NCBI GenBank assembly: GCA_015179045.1
Contig: WHUZ01000027.1
Coordinates: 607,857-671,856, forward strand
DNA: 64,000 nucleotides
Direction of reading: 5' to 3'
Source of the DNA: Kalaharituber pfeilii
Taxonomy: Eukaryota > Ascomycota > Pezizomycetes > Pezizales > Pezizaceae
Every line of letters starts with the position of its first letter. Position 1 is the first letter of the stretch. This document shows, in pieces, positions 21,791-32,962 of this stretch. The position numbers and the translations under genes are program-made. The notes beneath the pieces are model-generated. The model searched no databases and was not told the DNA's origin. It saw only the letters and a list, made by a program, of their open reading frames with translations.

Positions 21791-21879
21791 CATCACCCGT
21801 ATGCCGCCGTATGGGCTATGACGAGATTAATTACAAAGCAGATGATAGAGAAAGAACATAAGATGCGTAAGGTAAGACA
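21752..21879 (-). mobile_element. 5'-truncated LINE-A copy (128 bp)
   Basis: T run on plus (about 21754-21788), then the reverse family-A tail (CATCACCCGTATGCCGCC, GGGCTATGACGAG) and about 70 bp of 3' UTR. Perfect 14-bp duplication AGTCTTACTGCCAA at 21738-21751 and 21880-21893. Confidence 0.92.
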
Positions 21880-22329
21880 AGTCTTACTGCCAAGGAATAG
21901 TTTCCAGGTGCCTTTGGTCGTGAAGGGCGAAGTTCTTGATTAGGGAAGCTTGCTGTATTACGTTAAAGATTCGTAAACTACAATCTGGAAAACTGCGGTG
22001 CCTGCAGGCATATGTGCTGCCAGGGTAGCTGCGCCGGACATGAACAAGTCGTGAGGAATATTGTTTGCCACGACGGTATGTGATCAACTGACTCATTTTA
22101 AGACAAGGCCGCCTCACAGCGGATACAGCAACAGGTGGAGTTTTTTTTTTTTTTTTTTTTTTATATATCAATACTCGCAGGCCGCCCGAAGGGCTATGGC
22201 GAGGGTTTATTATAAACGAGAAAGAAGTCAACATCTGTGTCTAACTACCCCTAACTACATGTAATGCCCGCAAAACTCCTTCGTGGTGCGGGTGATAGGC
22301 CCGGTATATCCTACTTCCGTCCCCTCTCC

Positions 22330-23330
22330 GATTCATACCAGTCCGACCTTAGCCAACGTCCCCCGAGCCTCACCCTCCCAACCTCGGTACCTCGCCATAG
22401 CCCACAGGGCGGCACGCGAGTAATGAAATAAAAAAAAATAAAAAAATCCCAACCTCGGTCTCCTTCTCCAAGTAAACTACCGCCGAGCTGGTTTTCTTCC
22501 CTTCCTCAGCCAGCGTGGTCTTCTTCCTCAGCCAGCGAATTCCGGTGATCTTTCCCATTTCCTTATTCGCTGCCTCCAACCATTGTCTGACCTTCCCTAG
22601 GTCCTTCCGTAGGGCGATCCCGTGTGCTACGATACCAGTTTTGAGCCTGGTGGTGGCATCGGGGTTGGTTGGTGGGGAGGTGGAGGTGCTCCTGGGGCGG
22701 GGAGAGGGACCTTTGCGTGAGGTGGCTGCCAGGTATTGCCTGAAGGCTTCGTCTTGGCTCGGCAGCTTTCCTTGTCCTTCCTGGCGGTGGGGGGAGGTGG
22801 AGTCGCGCTCGGAGGCTCCTCTACGCGGGATGGTGCTCCCATGGCTGTGGTGTCGACCGAAGAGGACGATGCGATCTTTCTGGCCTCCTCATCGCTGAGT
22901 TGGCGCTTGATCTCATATGGTTGGTTGGGAGCTGGGGTTTTCCCCTTTCTCTTCTTCGTTCGAGCGGGGCCGACCGTGCGTTGTGGCGGCGGTGGCGGTG
23001 GTGGTGGTGGCGGCGGTTCCGCCGGCTCCGTGTCTATAAACGTGATGGGGCTGAGCCCCAGTGCCTGTGGTGGTGGTGGTGGCGGCGTCCGAGGCTCCGT
23101 GTCTATAGACGTGATGGGGCTGAGCCTCAGTGTCTGTGATGGCTGAGGCGGTGGTGGTGTGCCCCCGTAGGTGACGTCAGGGACGTGTATGTCGTCCGTG
23201 AAAGTGAAGCAGATGAACGCCCCTCTCTTCGGGCCGTCGTCTTCCCTCGCTTCACACTTCCAGTATGCAGCGACCAGTCTGTAGAAGGCGTCCTGTCAAC
23301 GGTGGGGGAATGCTCCTGCACGCTCACAGG
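22330..23330 (-). pseudogene. LINE ORF1 (gag-like) remnant
   Basis: Minus-strand pieces: an N-terminal basic, Ser/Thr-rich part (about 23327-23127), a proline-rich part from two tandem units of about 70 bp at 22985-23125, another Pro-rich piece (22842-22627), then WLEAANKEMGKITGIRWL / RKKTTLAEEGKKTSSAVVYL at 22579-22450, the conserved segment shared with 7690-7893. The frame is cut by the tail insertion at 22389-22446 and shifted several times. Confidence 0.55.
22389..22446 (+). mobile_element. LINE-A 3' tail micro-insertion inside LINE ORF1
   Basis: CTCGCCATAGCCCACAGGGC, GGCACGCGAGTAATGAAATA and A-rich run. Perfect 13-bp duplication TCCCAACCTCGGT at 22376-22388 and 22447-22459. A LINE tail nested in a LINE relative, in opposite orientation. 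Confidence 0.93.
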
Positions 23331-24649
23331 TGTGTCGAAGGCCGGTCTTGAACATTCATGGGCTTCCGGCCGCCCCGACCCTTTTCAGGGTACGCCCAGA
23401 GGTACAATCGCCCACGAGCCCGAGACCCGCTAGCTCCCTCTTTGTTCAGATCCTACGCAGCTGTACCAGACTGCGATTCCGGACGCGGTAGGGTGTCCCT
23501 CGGCCCGCAGGAGCAGCCAGGCCACGACAGCCTTATGCCCCCCCCTGTAAGCCTTGGCAAGCCTTATGCCAGTCAACACCAGTGACGAATGTAGCGGGGT
23601 ACGGAGAAGTCATCCCCCGAGCGCAGTATCCGCCCTATGACGGACTCCACCACTCAGGAGCGTGCGCCGGACAGCCAGCACATACCCACCCCATTACAGA
23701 GCGAGCCCCCTCGACCGTGCACCACTACCGCTCCCGATGTTTGAGCGACCGGCAGGCCCCTCCCTGCTGTCCGGACGAATCTCCGGGATTCGACCTCCGG
23801 ACTCACAACCGCCGTTTGCTCCTTAAGCACCGGCGCTAAGCCCTTTAAATGGGCCGCAAGGTACCGACAACCGCATCCGTCCTCTCGGACCGACACGAAC
23901 CTCTCGGTAAGTGCCGCCTCGCCTCACGCCGTATTTACCGACGCTTCGCGATGCCTACGGAGGTCCATCACCGGGGTTGTTAAGCTGGGCTGTTTCAGGG
24001 CCTACTCTCTTCCCTCATGGGTGACCTGGGACCTCCCAAGGCCGACGTTGTCTTGCCCCATGCTGAAGCGGGACGGTGTGGGTTCGCCACTTGACCGCCT
24101 ATCAGCCACTTCTCCCTACACGGAACTAACCAACAAGTTCGGGATCGGAATTCTCCTCATCTCCCTCCCTTGCGAGACGTGCCCTGTCCCGAACGATGGC
24201 TCAACAACACGAGGTCGCATACTTTCAAGCGCTTTACCGTTGATGCTTTCGCCGGCTATGACTGGCGCCCCACTGGTCAAGCCGCCACAATACGCTCTAC
24301 TCATATACGGTCAACTGCGCGCGCAGCACACCATCGCCTCCGTACCAGGAATTAAACCTGGTCACCGCTCGGGTCGGGTGGTTTTCAGGATGCTGAGGGG
24401 GTTATCATTCGCCTCTTCTCCAATGCCCCCCTTACGATCGGGTGACCGGAGCTCCCCCCCAGTTTTAGTATCCTCTCTGCTTAGCCCAAACCAGTTCGGC
24501 ACCCGGGGACGCCTGGGGGGCGGCGGTGGGTATCTCCCCTTCGGCGGCATAGCTTTATTATGCCCTATACAATATCTGGTTTGCATAGTATACTTCTGGA
24601 TTGCCAGCAGTCTTGACTACAGGGGAGCCCCAATGCAGCCGTTTTGACA

Positions 24650-24775
24650 CCCATTTCGCCAGGAGTTTGGCGGTCACTTTGGCAAGAGTTTTGACAGATA
24701 TTTCAGAAGCTGTTTCGACGGCCGTTTCGGCAGCTGTTTGTTGGTCATTCACACGTATTTTGAGAACTGTTTCTG
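24650..24775. repeat. Degenerate 15-bp minisatellite
   Basis: Imperfect units such as GCTGTTTCGACGGCC and GTTTCGGCAGCTGTT. A similar codon-periodic repeat occurs at 42475-42640. No gene assigned. Confidence 0.5.
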
Positions 24776-24840
24776 TGCCCATTGTGGACTGCCATTCCGA
24801 ATATCATTATGTATCTAGTTACAGTGCTATGCGATGAATT

Positions 24841-25472
24841 TGCTACGTTAAGTACTCTTTTCATGACCGCAGACTATGTTCAAGAGTATGTTGCAAGGTG
24901 CTGGTAGAGAACTCGAAGGGCAGCCAAGTACTGGGTATCCAAAACTAGTATAAAGCAGTGCATTCTGCATAGATTAGTCAGGCGTCCCCAATACTTTTGA
25001 AACGACCTGTAACCCTCAGGCCGGACACGAGCCACATACATATTTTTTTAAAATGATTAACCTGACCAGATTTCCTACCTCAATGTGACCCCAAAAACCT
25101 GATTTCCATATACTTATGTGTGAAATAGTACATGACAATTAGGATGGAGCCATGTCCATAGTCTAAATATGAATATATCTAACACCTATCTCCTACCAAG
25201 AATATCCCCCCTTGCAATTAAATTGATACCAGTCCAGAATCGGGATGATGGTTAACAGCCCGTGCATAGGACTATGAATTGCGCAAAAACATAGTCTATC
25301 TATCGTAGAGTTCACGTACATCGCTGCAATGTCCAGCACAGAGTCACTCTTTGTTCCAACAAGTGTTTCTGTTGTTCGACAATACTAACATACGGCATAT
25401 GGTGTGCTACAGGTATCGTCCATCTCCTCCTCTTCTGAATCCTGCCACTTCTCAAATTCATCCTAATCCAGC
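24841..25472. other. No gene recognised
   Basis: AT-rich spacer leading to the LINE target site. Confidence 0.35.
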
Positions 25473-25485
25473 AACGGAGCAACTT

Positions 25486-25848
25486 GAGGAAGAGGTGATA
25501 ACGGAGTCAGGATTAATTCAACAGGCAAAGAGGGCAAGAGCGGTGGAGGGAGACAGGCTGGGGATGAGTTACCGCCCACTGCGGAGGCTTGGACACAGAG
25601 TGTCAATGATAGCGGGACTGATAGGGGGCAAGGGACTGAAGGCGTGGAGACACAAGATAGGGGAGGCAGAGGATGCGAGCTGCAGGTGGTGTGGAGAAGG
25701 GGACGAAACGTACGTGCATCTGATGGGGGAGTGCAGGACGTGGAGGAGGAGATGGCCAGGAGGGGACGAGGAGCTGAGGAGACCGAAGGAGTTGAGGGAC
25801 GGGGACCCATTGCAGGGGGTACTGGACCTCTTGGAGGAGCCGGCATAG
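25486..25848 (+). pseudogene. LINE ORF2 C-terminal fragment
   Basis: Encodes the end of a LINE polyprotein: VITESGLIQQAKRARAVEG, LGMSYRPLRRLGHRVS, GGKGLKAWRHKIGEAEDASC, and a CX2CX8HX4C zinc knuckle (CRWCGEGDETYVHLMGEC). This C-terminal knuckle after RNase H is usual in fungal Tad1-like LINEs. The upstream endonuclease, RT and RNase H are lost by 5' truncation. Related fragments occur at 55416-56045 (minus) and 61261-61440 (plus). Confidence 0.85.
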
Positions 25849-25953
25849 GGAAGTGATGACGGAAGGAGTGAGTGTGTATACATTTGTCATGTAATTAAAT
25901 ATCGCCATAGCCCGAAGGGCGGCAGGCGATCAATGATAAAAAAAACAAAAAAA
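25486..25953 (+). mobile_element. 5'-truncated LINE-A copy with ORF2 C-terminus (468 bp)
   Basis: Perfect 13-bp duplication AACGGAGCAACTT (25473-25485 and 25954-25966). The insert starts in ORF2, reaches a stop at about 25846, then a 3' UTR, the tail (ATCGCCATAGCCCGAAGGGC, GGCAGGCGATCAATGATAAA) and A-rich end. This is the best copy showing that the short A tails belong to a LINE of the type with RNase H and a C-terminal zinc knuckle. Confidence 0.93.
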
Positions 25954-25996
25954 AACGGAGCAACTTTCCCATGCATGCATCAACAAATTCGCAATA

Positions 25997-27702
25997 ACGT
26001 CACTGACCGGGATTCGGCGCACTTCCGGAATAAAAACAATAGCCTCCTGTAAGGCCAAATCTTCATAGAAGATAACCAAATTGCACATACAACTTGGAGA
26101 GGTATAGGAAAGTAACTTCCGCACCTCAGTTAGCCAATTGGAAATTTTGAATGATACTCTATAGTGGTAGTTGCCCAATTAGGCATCTGAACCCTATGCA
26201 GGTGTAAAATGGCAAGATGGCTGTTTAGGACCTTGAGCAAGTGCATATACCTTCTACAGTATGTATTCAAGAGATATGGAATGTTTCATGATGATTGGAT
26301 ACATATAGAACAAGTGGTGAGCCAATATCCATACATATATTTTTACTGCTAGAAGTGAATTTTGATATTCAGTCTGTATATATTTCTAAAAATATAAGGC
26401 ATGTTCAGAATACTCTAGAATATAACTCTACACATAGGAGAATATATCTTGAGTAGCCTATAGGTATAGGTATTGACAGAAAGTAGAGATTAATAGGGAT
26501 ATCCATTTATATATACCTAATTAAGTAATGCATATTCCTTAATACACCATATATGAATGCTGCAGTCCTAAGCTATGAAACTTCAGAAATATAATCTAAA
26601 AGCTTCTGGAATATTATATAGAAACTTTCAGAGTAACTTAATTATATTTGTTATAGTTACACATAATTTCTTAAATTTGGTCTATTTATTTTCTTAGAAC
26701 TGGATAAAGTGAAGAGAACAGTTGGATTCATAGATGCTATTTATTTTACAGAAGAGATAGTGAGAGAATAAATAAGAAAGTCATTTTTTATGAGTAAGTT
26801 GAGTAGTAGGGAGCTAAGTACGGAAATAAAAAAGTTATAGAAATGCAACAGCATATATAAGAGTAGAAATAAGTAATAAAAATAAGAAACAAGTAATGAA
26901 CCTTCTAGTACACTTGCGCGATGCACTCAAAGTAAGGTGCTAGTGATGTATTGGCTATTATTGGGTCATAATAAGAGTATTTATGCATGTTGCAATGACA
27001 TATAGACTAAAATCCAAGGATAGAAGGAGAACTACTTTAAGCAAGTAGTATTAGGTTACTCTGAGAGTTTCTATATAATATTCTAGAAGTCTCTAAATTA
27101 TATTTCTGAAGTTTCATAGCTCAGGACTGCAGCATTCATATATGGTGCATTAAGGAATATGCATTATCTAATTGGGTATATATAAATGGATATCCCTATT
27201 AATCTCAATACCTATACCTATAGGCTACTCAAGATATATTCTCCTATGTGTAGAGTTATATTCTAGAGTATTCTGAACATGCCTTATATTTTTAGAAATA
27301 TATACAGACTGAATATCAAAATTCACTTCTAGCAGTAAAAATATATGTATGGATATTGGCTCACCACTTGTTCCATATGTATCCAATCATCATGAAACAT
27401 TCCATATCTCTTGAATACATACTGTAGAAGGTATATGCACTTGCTTAAGGTCCTAAACAGCCATCTTGCCATTTTACACCTGCATAGGGTTCAGATGCCT
27501 AATTGGGCAACTACTACTATAGAGTATCATTCAAAATTTCCAATTGGCTAACTGAGGTGCGGAAGTTACTTTCCTATACCTCTCCAAGCTGTATGTGCAA
27601 TTTGGTTATCTTCTATGAAGATTTGGCCTTACAGGAGGCTATTGTTTTTATTCCGGAAGTGTGCCGGATCCCGGTAATGCGCCGGATCCCGGTCAGTGAC
27701 GT
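25997..27702. mobile_element. 1.7-kb foldback (long inverted repeat) element
   Basis: Left arm 25997-about 26640 and right arm about 27050-27702 are reverse complements at high identity, around a loop of about 400 bp. Ends: ACGTCACTGACCGGGAT on the left, the reverse complement on the right, flanked by TA (25995-25996 and 27703-27704), which would suit a Tc1/mariner-type TA duplication. The right end has one extra copy of an approximately 24-bp CCGGGATCCGGCGCA-type unit. Open frames in the arms and loop are low complexity and AT-rich; no transposase. Confidence 0.82.
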
Positions 27703-28006
27703 TAAGGCCGTACTAGTCGATCTTTTGCATGCTTGCATCACTTTGCCTAGACCTACAATATCTCATTCAGAGGTACTTCCTTTAAGGGGCAAATAGGCCT
27801 ATACATAGGCATGTTCATATATGGGATGTTAGTCGCTGGGCTGCTAAGTACAGTACTGAGACTACTACTCTCCGGCCACGCCAGAACTCTGCTGTGATAT
27901 TGCGGTCCCCTAGTGCTTCTCCTGCAGTTACGCATGCAATCAATTTGGGGAGACACTGCCAATTGTAGCATGTGGCCTACCCGCATTAGGCACTCACCCA
28001 GTATGT
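27703..28006. other. No gene recognised
   Basis: Short spacer; nothing supported. Confidence 0.35.
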
Positions 28007-28060
28007 CCTCGCCATAGCCCACAGGGCGGCACGCGAGTAATGATATAAAAAAAAAAAAAG
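28007..28060 (+). mobile_element. LINE-A 3' tail micro-insertion
   Basis: CCTCGCCATAGCCCACAGGG, CGGCACGCGAGTAATGATAT and poly(A). Perfect 13-bp duplication TCACCCAGTATGT at 27994-28006 and 28061-28073. Confidence 0.93.
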
Positions 28061-28269
28061 TCACCCAGTATGTATCACCTTCTACGTGCGTACCACCTTA
28101 AGCTAGCGAAGGATGGCCAAAGATACTGGACTGAAGGATTCCATAGCCTTATCCTACTACTTATCGCGGGTGAGAAAGTGGAAGAATGCAAATCCTGCTG
28201 CCCGAAGGGTCTTGAACCGCGTTCGTTGCCAATAAAGAAGATGCTCAGCTGGTTGGGGATGTTGGTCCC

Positions 28270-28320
28270 TTTTTTTTGGTGACATAACCCCACATACGGA
28301 CTATCAGCCTATCACAGGGA
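28270..28320 (-). mobile_element. LINE-B/C 3' tail micro-insertion
   Basis: T8 followed by GGTGACATAACCCCACATAC, CTATCAGCCTATCACAGGG, a B/C-type tail in reverse. The flanks share only GGTCCC-like bases, so the duplication is weak. Confidence 0.55.
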
Positions 28321-28906
28321 CTTATATGCCAGGGTCCACCTAGGTTCGTGCCTTAGGAGAACTAGTGTTAACTGTGGGCAGCCGTGAGGCCAGGCAGACA
28401 TGGTTTTGGTACACCTTAATAGTATTGCAAACATGCGGTGAAGTACAGTAAACTCCCGTTACAAACATATCTTCCTACGGAGGAATGATATGCTTAGATT
28501 GAATATAGCCATAAATCAAGAGATATTGTCAATGCATGCGAGAATAGCTGCAGAAGTATGGGAGAAGCTCGTTAGGGGTATAGGAGATTGGAGAATGTAA
28601 TCAGAAAGGTACAGGGGTAGACGCTCGATATGGCCAGTAAGACGCTTCACGGGGTATGTATATAGAGAAAACAACTGATGCTCTGCAGAAGCTGCCATAA
28701 TGTCCGTAATCTCACTCTGAACGTCCTGAACCCCGCTCTCTGTCCTTAGTTTTCTTGCCTGTAAACATAACATCCTGGAGGTCTGAAATATACCAAGTGT
28801 ATTCAAACTTCACAAGAATTGAGTGAAAGTGTCTCTAGGGTTTGAAGGGCTGCTTGAGGTGTAACAGGGGTGTATGTGTGATAGAACTAGAAATTTTGAT
28901 TTCTGT
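28321..28906. other. No gene recognised
   Basis: Nothing supported on either strand. Confidence 0.35.
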
Positions 28907-28918
28907 TACTCACATGCG

Positions 28919-28976
28919 ACCTCGCCATGGCCTATAAGGCGGCACGCGAGTAATGAAATAAAAAAAATAAAAAAAA
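28919..28976 (+). mobile_element. LINE-A 3' tail micro-insertion
   Basis: ACCTCGCCATGGCCTATAAGG-type tail, CGGCACGCGAGTAATGAAAT and A-rich run. Perfect 12-bp duplication TACTCACATGCG at 28907-28918 and 28977-28988. Confidence 0.93.
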
Positions 28977-28988
28977 TACTCACATGCG

Positions 28989-29860
28989 GCGCTTAGAGTT
29001 ACAAAGACCATTACGCATATGCGCAGAATGCTTGGTACGGGAATGACGCACTGATGCAATATAGAGAGAGAAAAAGTGCGCAGGGGTACATATTGTATTA
29101 TTCTGTCTTGACTTTCGACGACTGCATAAATCACGTACAATATGCGTTCCTAACACCCCTATATAAACATAAGCTGCCAGCAGATTGGTGCGAGTATGAG
29201 GTTGCTAATTCCTACAACGAGAGCATTCAGAATCTTCTAGATATTTCATATCACGTGGAGATCCTCATACCATGATCTCCGCTCACGTGCTAGCCACATT
29301 CACGTGGCTCCTTGACACATGACAGCCTCACATGATATTGCCCCGTGATGCTCGTTGCATGATCCTCAACACGACGCCCGTAAGCCGGCTTGGCATACAG
29401 GACCAGCACTACCAACCATTCCGACTTCCGACTCCTGCCAAACCAATTCATATCATCCTTACCATTCTGGGTATCCCGTCAGTCGAATACCCGAATATTC
29501 AAGCTCCCATCAATCATGGCGAACATTCGATGACTCCTTCTCCGATAATGAATGCGATGACTCCAACCTTGTGTGGTTTTCCCTCCTGTGCGCCCCCCAT
29601 CTGTATCACTTCGCGATTCGCTCGTTGAAGTCTTCTCTGCTAACATTTGTGGCCCTGGTACAGCTACAGCGCCAACACGGAATCCCTTGCTACAGGATTT
29701 CTCAGGCATGCCATTGTCGATGATAGCGAAAAACAGGAATACTCGTCTGCGACAGCACATGCAGCAAACTGAACATGACGAATGCACAGACGCCCGCCAG
29801 CAGTCAAAAATGGTTGATACTCCTCCTAGGGTCGCTTCATTTGTTATGGGGGCTTTCTTC
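28989..29860. other. No gene recognised
   Basis: Open frames on both strands at 29330-29730 overlap and show no domain. I cannot tell which, if any, is real. Confidence 0.35.
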
Positions 29861-29920
29861 TTTTTTTTTTTTTTTCCGGCCATATAACCACCCATACAGG
29901 CTGCTAGGCTATGCCAGGGA
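29861..29920 (-). mobile_element. LINE-C 3' tail micro-insertion
   Basis: T15, then CCGGCCATATAACCACCC, ATACAGGCTGCTAGGCTATG, a variant of the B/C tail in reverse. Flanks ATGGGGGCT and ATGGGGACT suggest a 9-bp duplication with one mismatch. Confidence 0.65.
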
Positions 29921-30170
29921 GTGATGGGGACTAGTATTTTCAATTTCAATATACAACCCGAGCAGGAACACGAAATGTCAGTAAAAAGAGTCCTTCTGCT
30001 ATTGATATAATTTGCTCCAGGATAAGTAGAATACAATATTGACTTCAGCACTCCTGACGTTTCATCCTTCCATTCCCTCACAACTCCCGTGACAATTTCC
30101 AATCCCATCATCATCATTATCAGTCTCCACATATCATATTCACGAGTCTCTTACTTAACCATTGACTTCC

Positions 30171-32962
30171 CTAGTCAGTGTTAGCCTTCACCTTTGTCGA
30201 CTTTCCGATCACTTTGCCTCCCCCTCTGCCATCCTCAATCTCAGCCCAGAACTCCACTTCATGCGACTCTGTAGCTTTCATACACAGGGTATAGAAAACG
30301 CGGTGGAACCTGCAGCCCACGAGCGTCGGAATATGAAGCGCTGCTGGAAAAAGTGCTTCTTTTGGAGCTTCATTAAAGTCAATAGGGAACGTGAGAAATT
30401 CCTTGACGGCTAACAATTGCAACAATGTTAGCAATCAACAGAGGAAGGAAGTTCAACATTTTTCACATTCCGACAGTAATAGGTTGCTTACAAGAGTCCT
30501 CTTTGTCAACAGGAGGCGTCTGTGCGGCACTTCTAAGAACATCTATGTCCTGAAGCAGCAGAGAACCGGAAACCCCCGCCGGGATGAGGGTGTATATTGT
30601 TTCTATTTTGAACGCTTTATTGGCAACTAGGTCCTGACCCTGGAGGTATTTTTCTAGGTTAACTACGCACTTGAGAGGCAGCAAAGATTTAGGGCACTTG
30701 TAAACTGTATATTACCCACCCTAGTAATGAACCATTGCATCCGGCCTGGACAAATCATTCCACCATGAAGGAGTGAAAAGATAACTTTGTCTCTGGGGTG
30801 CACCAAAGGATCATAGGACTCTGCGGCTGCCACACCATAGCTTTCCCGGACCTTCCTTGCCTGAACGATGCCGCTGTCCACTTCTAGCTGCGGGCCGTCT
30901 CCACCTTGCTTCTCTAACTGGAGCTTGTAGACGGAAAGCCCATGCTGGACAGCACCTTGAACGACGGCTTGCCAACTATTATAGTTTATACATCAGCATA
31001 TCAGCTCTAGTCCTTGAATGGGGGAAGCACCAAAACGCGGGGTTTTTGGCGCTTGATGGTGCTCAAAGACATACGCTTCTGGAGCTTGTAGAACACTAAT
31101 GTTTTTCGCCAGGCCACTTTTAACATTCTCCGACAGGTGCTGGTGGAGATATTCTGATGACCCGAAGCCACCCACGAGGATGATTGCCTGCAAGAAGCAT
31201 AACCTATTAGTCAACCGCAACCGAACCGGTTCATAAAGGATTCGCCACAAGTGAGTGCCATACCTTCACGGGTTTCTTGCTATTTTCTTCTGCCTCATCA
31301 ACCTGTGCCTGAACCATCTCGACAATACCCCGAAATATGGGCTCAAAAATTGATTTCACATCAGCTGCGGAGAGCATCAAACTTTCCGTCAAAACACCTG
31401 CATCCGGGTTATCTTGAACACCTGGAACTGGGCAAAAAAACTCATTCCAGTTCTCTTCATCATCGCTTTCATCGGTATAATCACCATCGTCATCATCATC
31501 ATCAACCTTCTTGGCATTCCCCTCACCATCAGGATTACGGTCGCGGAACGTCTTCTTCAGACGGGTTTCAAAATAGTGCATCATCTCTTCCTTATTTTCG
31601 GGGGTCATGTTTGCGAAGGCGCTGCGGAGAATTGAGAAAACAATTAATCCCTATGAGGACCTTAGAGGGTAAGATGATAAGTCGCACCTTTCTCCAATTC
31701 TGGACCTAACCAATGCCTCAAATCTGTCATTCAAGAAGACAGATCCGTACAAGCCCCCAGTACCGACGGCAACCTCCGCAACCCTTAGTGGTGTAGTAGT
31801 GGTCACTTCATAAGAAATAATGTCCTGTGAGCATTTTTGGGGGCTTTGTGAGAACAACGGGTCGGCCATTTTATATAATGCGATATGTCGGCTGCGGAGC
31901 AGAGTTCACTTACCACAGTACCTCCTCCGCAGTCGACAATAACGAAAACATCCCCTTCCTGAGCGTAAGCATTATTCGTCAGTACTGTTCCTAGAAAAGG
32001 ACACTAGGCGATGTGACAAGTTTTCACATCAACACTAGTATATAAGCACGGTAGGATACTCCTATAACCCCATCCAGGGCATAGAAGCAACTCACCTTCA
32101 AAGCGTCTTTGGTTCCCTCATATTGTGTGAAACAATGAGCTGCGGCAGCTTCTGGTTCAGAAATCAATTTCACTGTTCCCAGTTCACCGATACCTGCAGC
32201 TTTTGCCGCCGCACGAGTCAGGTTCTTAGCATCCTGGGTCCATATCTGGTTACCCTCAATATTAGCAACCGAAGTATGCATATAACCGTCACGCTCACTT
32301 GTGCGAGGAAGTACTCACAGTGGGCACAGTGAGATAATAGTGAACTGGTATCTCCTTTCCGAGCTGGTCTAAATACTCCTTCCGATACGTTCTCTTCAAT
32401 CGAGACCTAAAATGATTATGAATCGCACGTAAATAATCCGCCGCCAGTTCCTGAGGGAGCTTCCCTTGCGGCATCAGATCAAGTGTCTCTCTGAGCCTTT
32501 GAAGCTTCTGCTCCCTTTGGGTAGACTCCGAATCGGTCGATTCATATGTGAGCAAGTCACAATTGACGTTCTGAAGAAGTAATTTGAACCAGCGCAAGGG
32601 CTTAGGAGTGTTCTGCTTGACTTGGTAGCCCCAGTGGCTGGGTTTGGCTGTATCGTCCTTGTAGGCCAGCTCGGTTTTGACTTTGTCCATTTGCAGAGGC
32701 TATGTAGGTGTCGGTCAACTTTCATTGTAGATAATTGTTGCCAATAGAAAGGCATCTTACCTCTCCGGGCCATGTTCTGATAGTTTTGATATTCCTATCC
32801 CTTGTGCTGGCCTAAAATGTGGATATCAGCGACAAGCTATACTGTTGTTATTAACTTGAATGGGCTTCCTACCCAGGCAATACCGGAGTAAGTTGTACCA
32901 AAATCGATGCCTACAATTAGAGCATCTTTCTCCTCTCGAGGGTTGGGAATCTGCGTCATCAT
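30171..32962 (-). CDS. Hsp70-family (HSPA12-like) ATPase-domain protein
   Basis: Multi-exon gene of about 690 aa. Exons I can phase: 32962-32873, 32811-32761, 32699-32319, 32245-32096, 32003-31914, 31824-31688, 31621-31264, 31187-31075, one starting 30975, and the last 30409-30171 after intron 30491-30410 (GTAAGC, branch GCTAAC, TTAG). All three Hsp70/actin ATPase motifs are present: phosphate-1 IVGIDFGTTYSGIAW, phosphate-2 VIVDCGGGTVD and adenosine IILVGGFGSS. It lacks the canonical Hsp70 substrate-binding domain and C-terminal EEVD, as in the HSPA12-like class common in filamentous fungi. An acidic loop (VDDDDDDGDYTDESDDEE) sits at exon 7. The join near 30700 (after QWFITR) does not phase cleanly and may hide a short intron or one-base error. 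Likely a cytosolic ATP-binding chaperone-like protein; client unknown. Confidence 0.82.

Larger units (their letters stand above)
22141..24640 (-). mobile_element. ORF1-only (half) LINE with GC-rich 5' part
   Basis: The minus-strand unit ends at 22141 in poly(A) preceded by the A-tail variant CCTCGCCATAGCCC...GCGAGTATTGATATAT. Upstream come a short 3' UTR (CGCACCACGAAGGAG, TTTTGCGGGCATTACATG) and an ORF1 frame. No ORF2 (RT, endonuclease, RNase H) is present. The next 1.3 kb upstream (23330-24640) is GC-rich with no recognised protein and could be a long 5' UTR; the 5' boundary is a guess based on the composition change. It shares its ORF1-to-tail arrangement with 7690-8050. Confidence 0.55.

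Noticed and set aside
24338..24365. T-arm-like CAGGTTTAATTCCTGG on the minus strand
   Set aside because: No complementary acceptor or D-arm 50-75 bp upstream; probably chance in GC-rich LINE-related sequence.
28225..28265. tRNA-like D-arm motif GCTCAGCTGGTTGGGGA
   Set aside because: No matching acceptor stem, anticodon arm or T-arm on the same strand at the right distance.
29330..29730. Overlapping plus and minus open frames of 98-217 codons
   Set aside because: No domain, conflicting strands, and the minus frame runs through a LINE tail.
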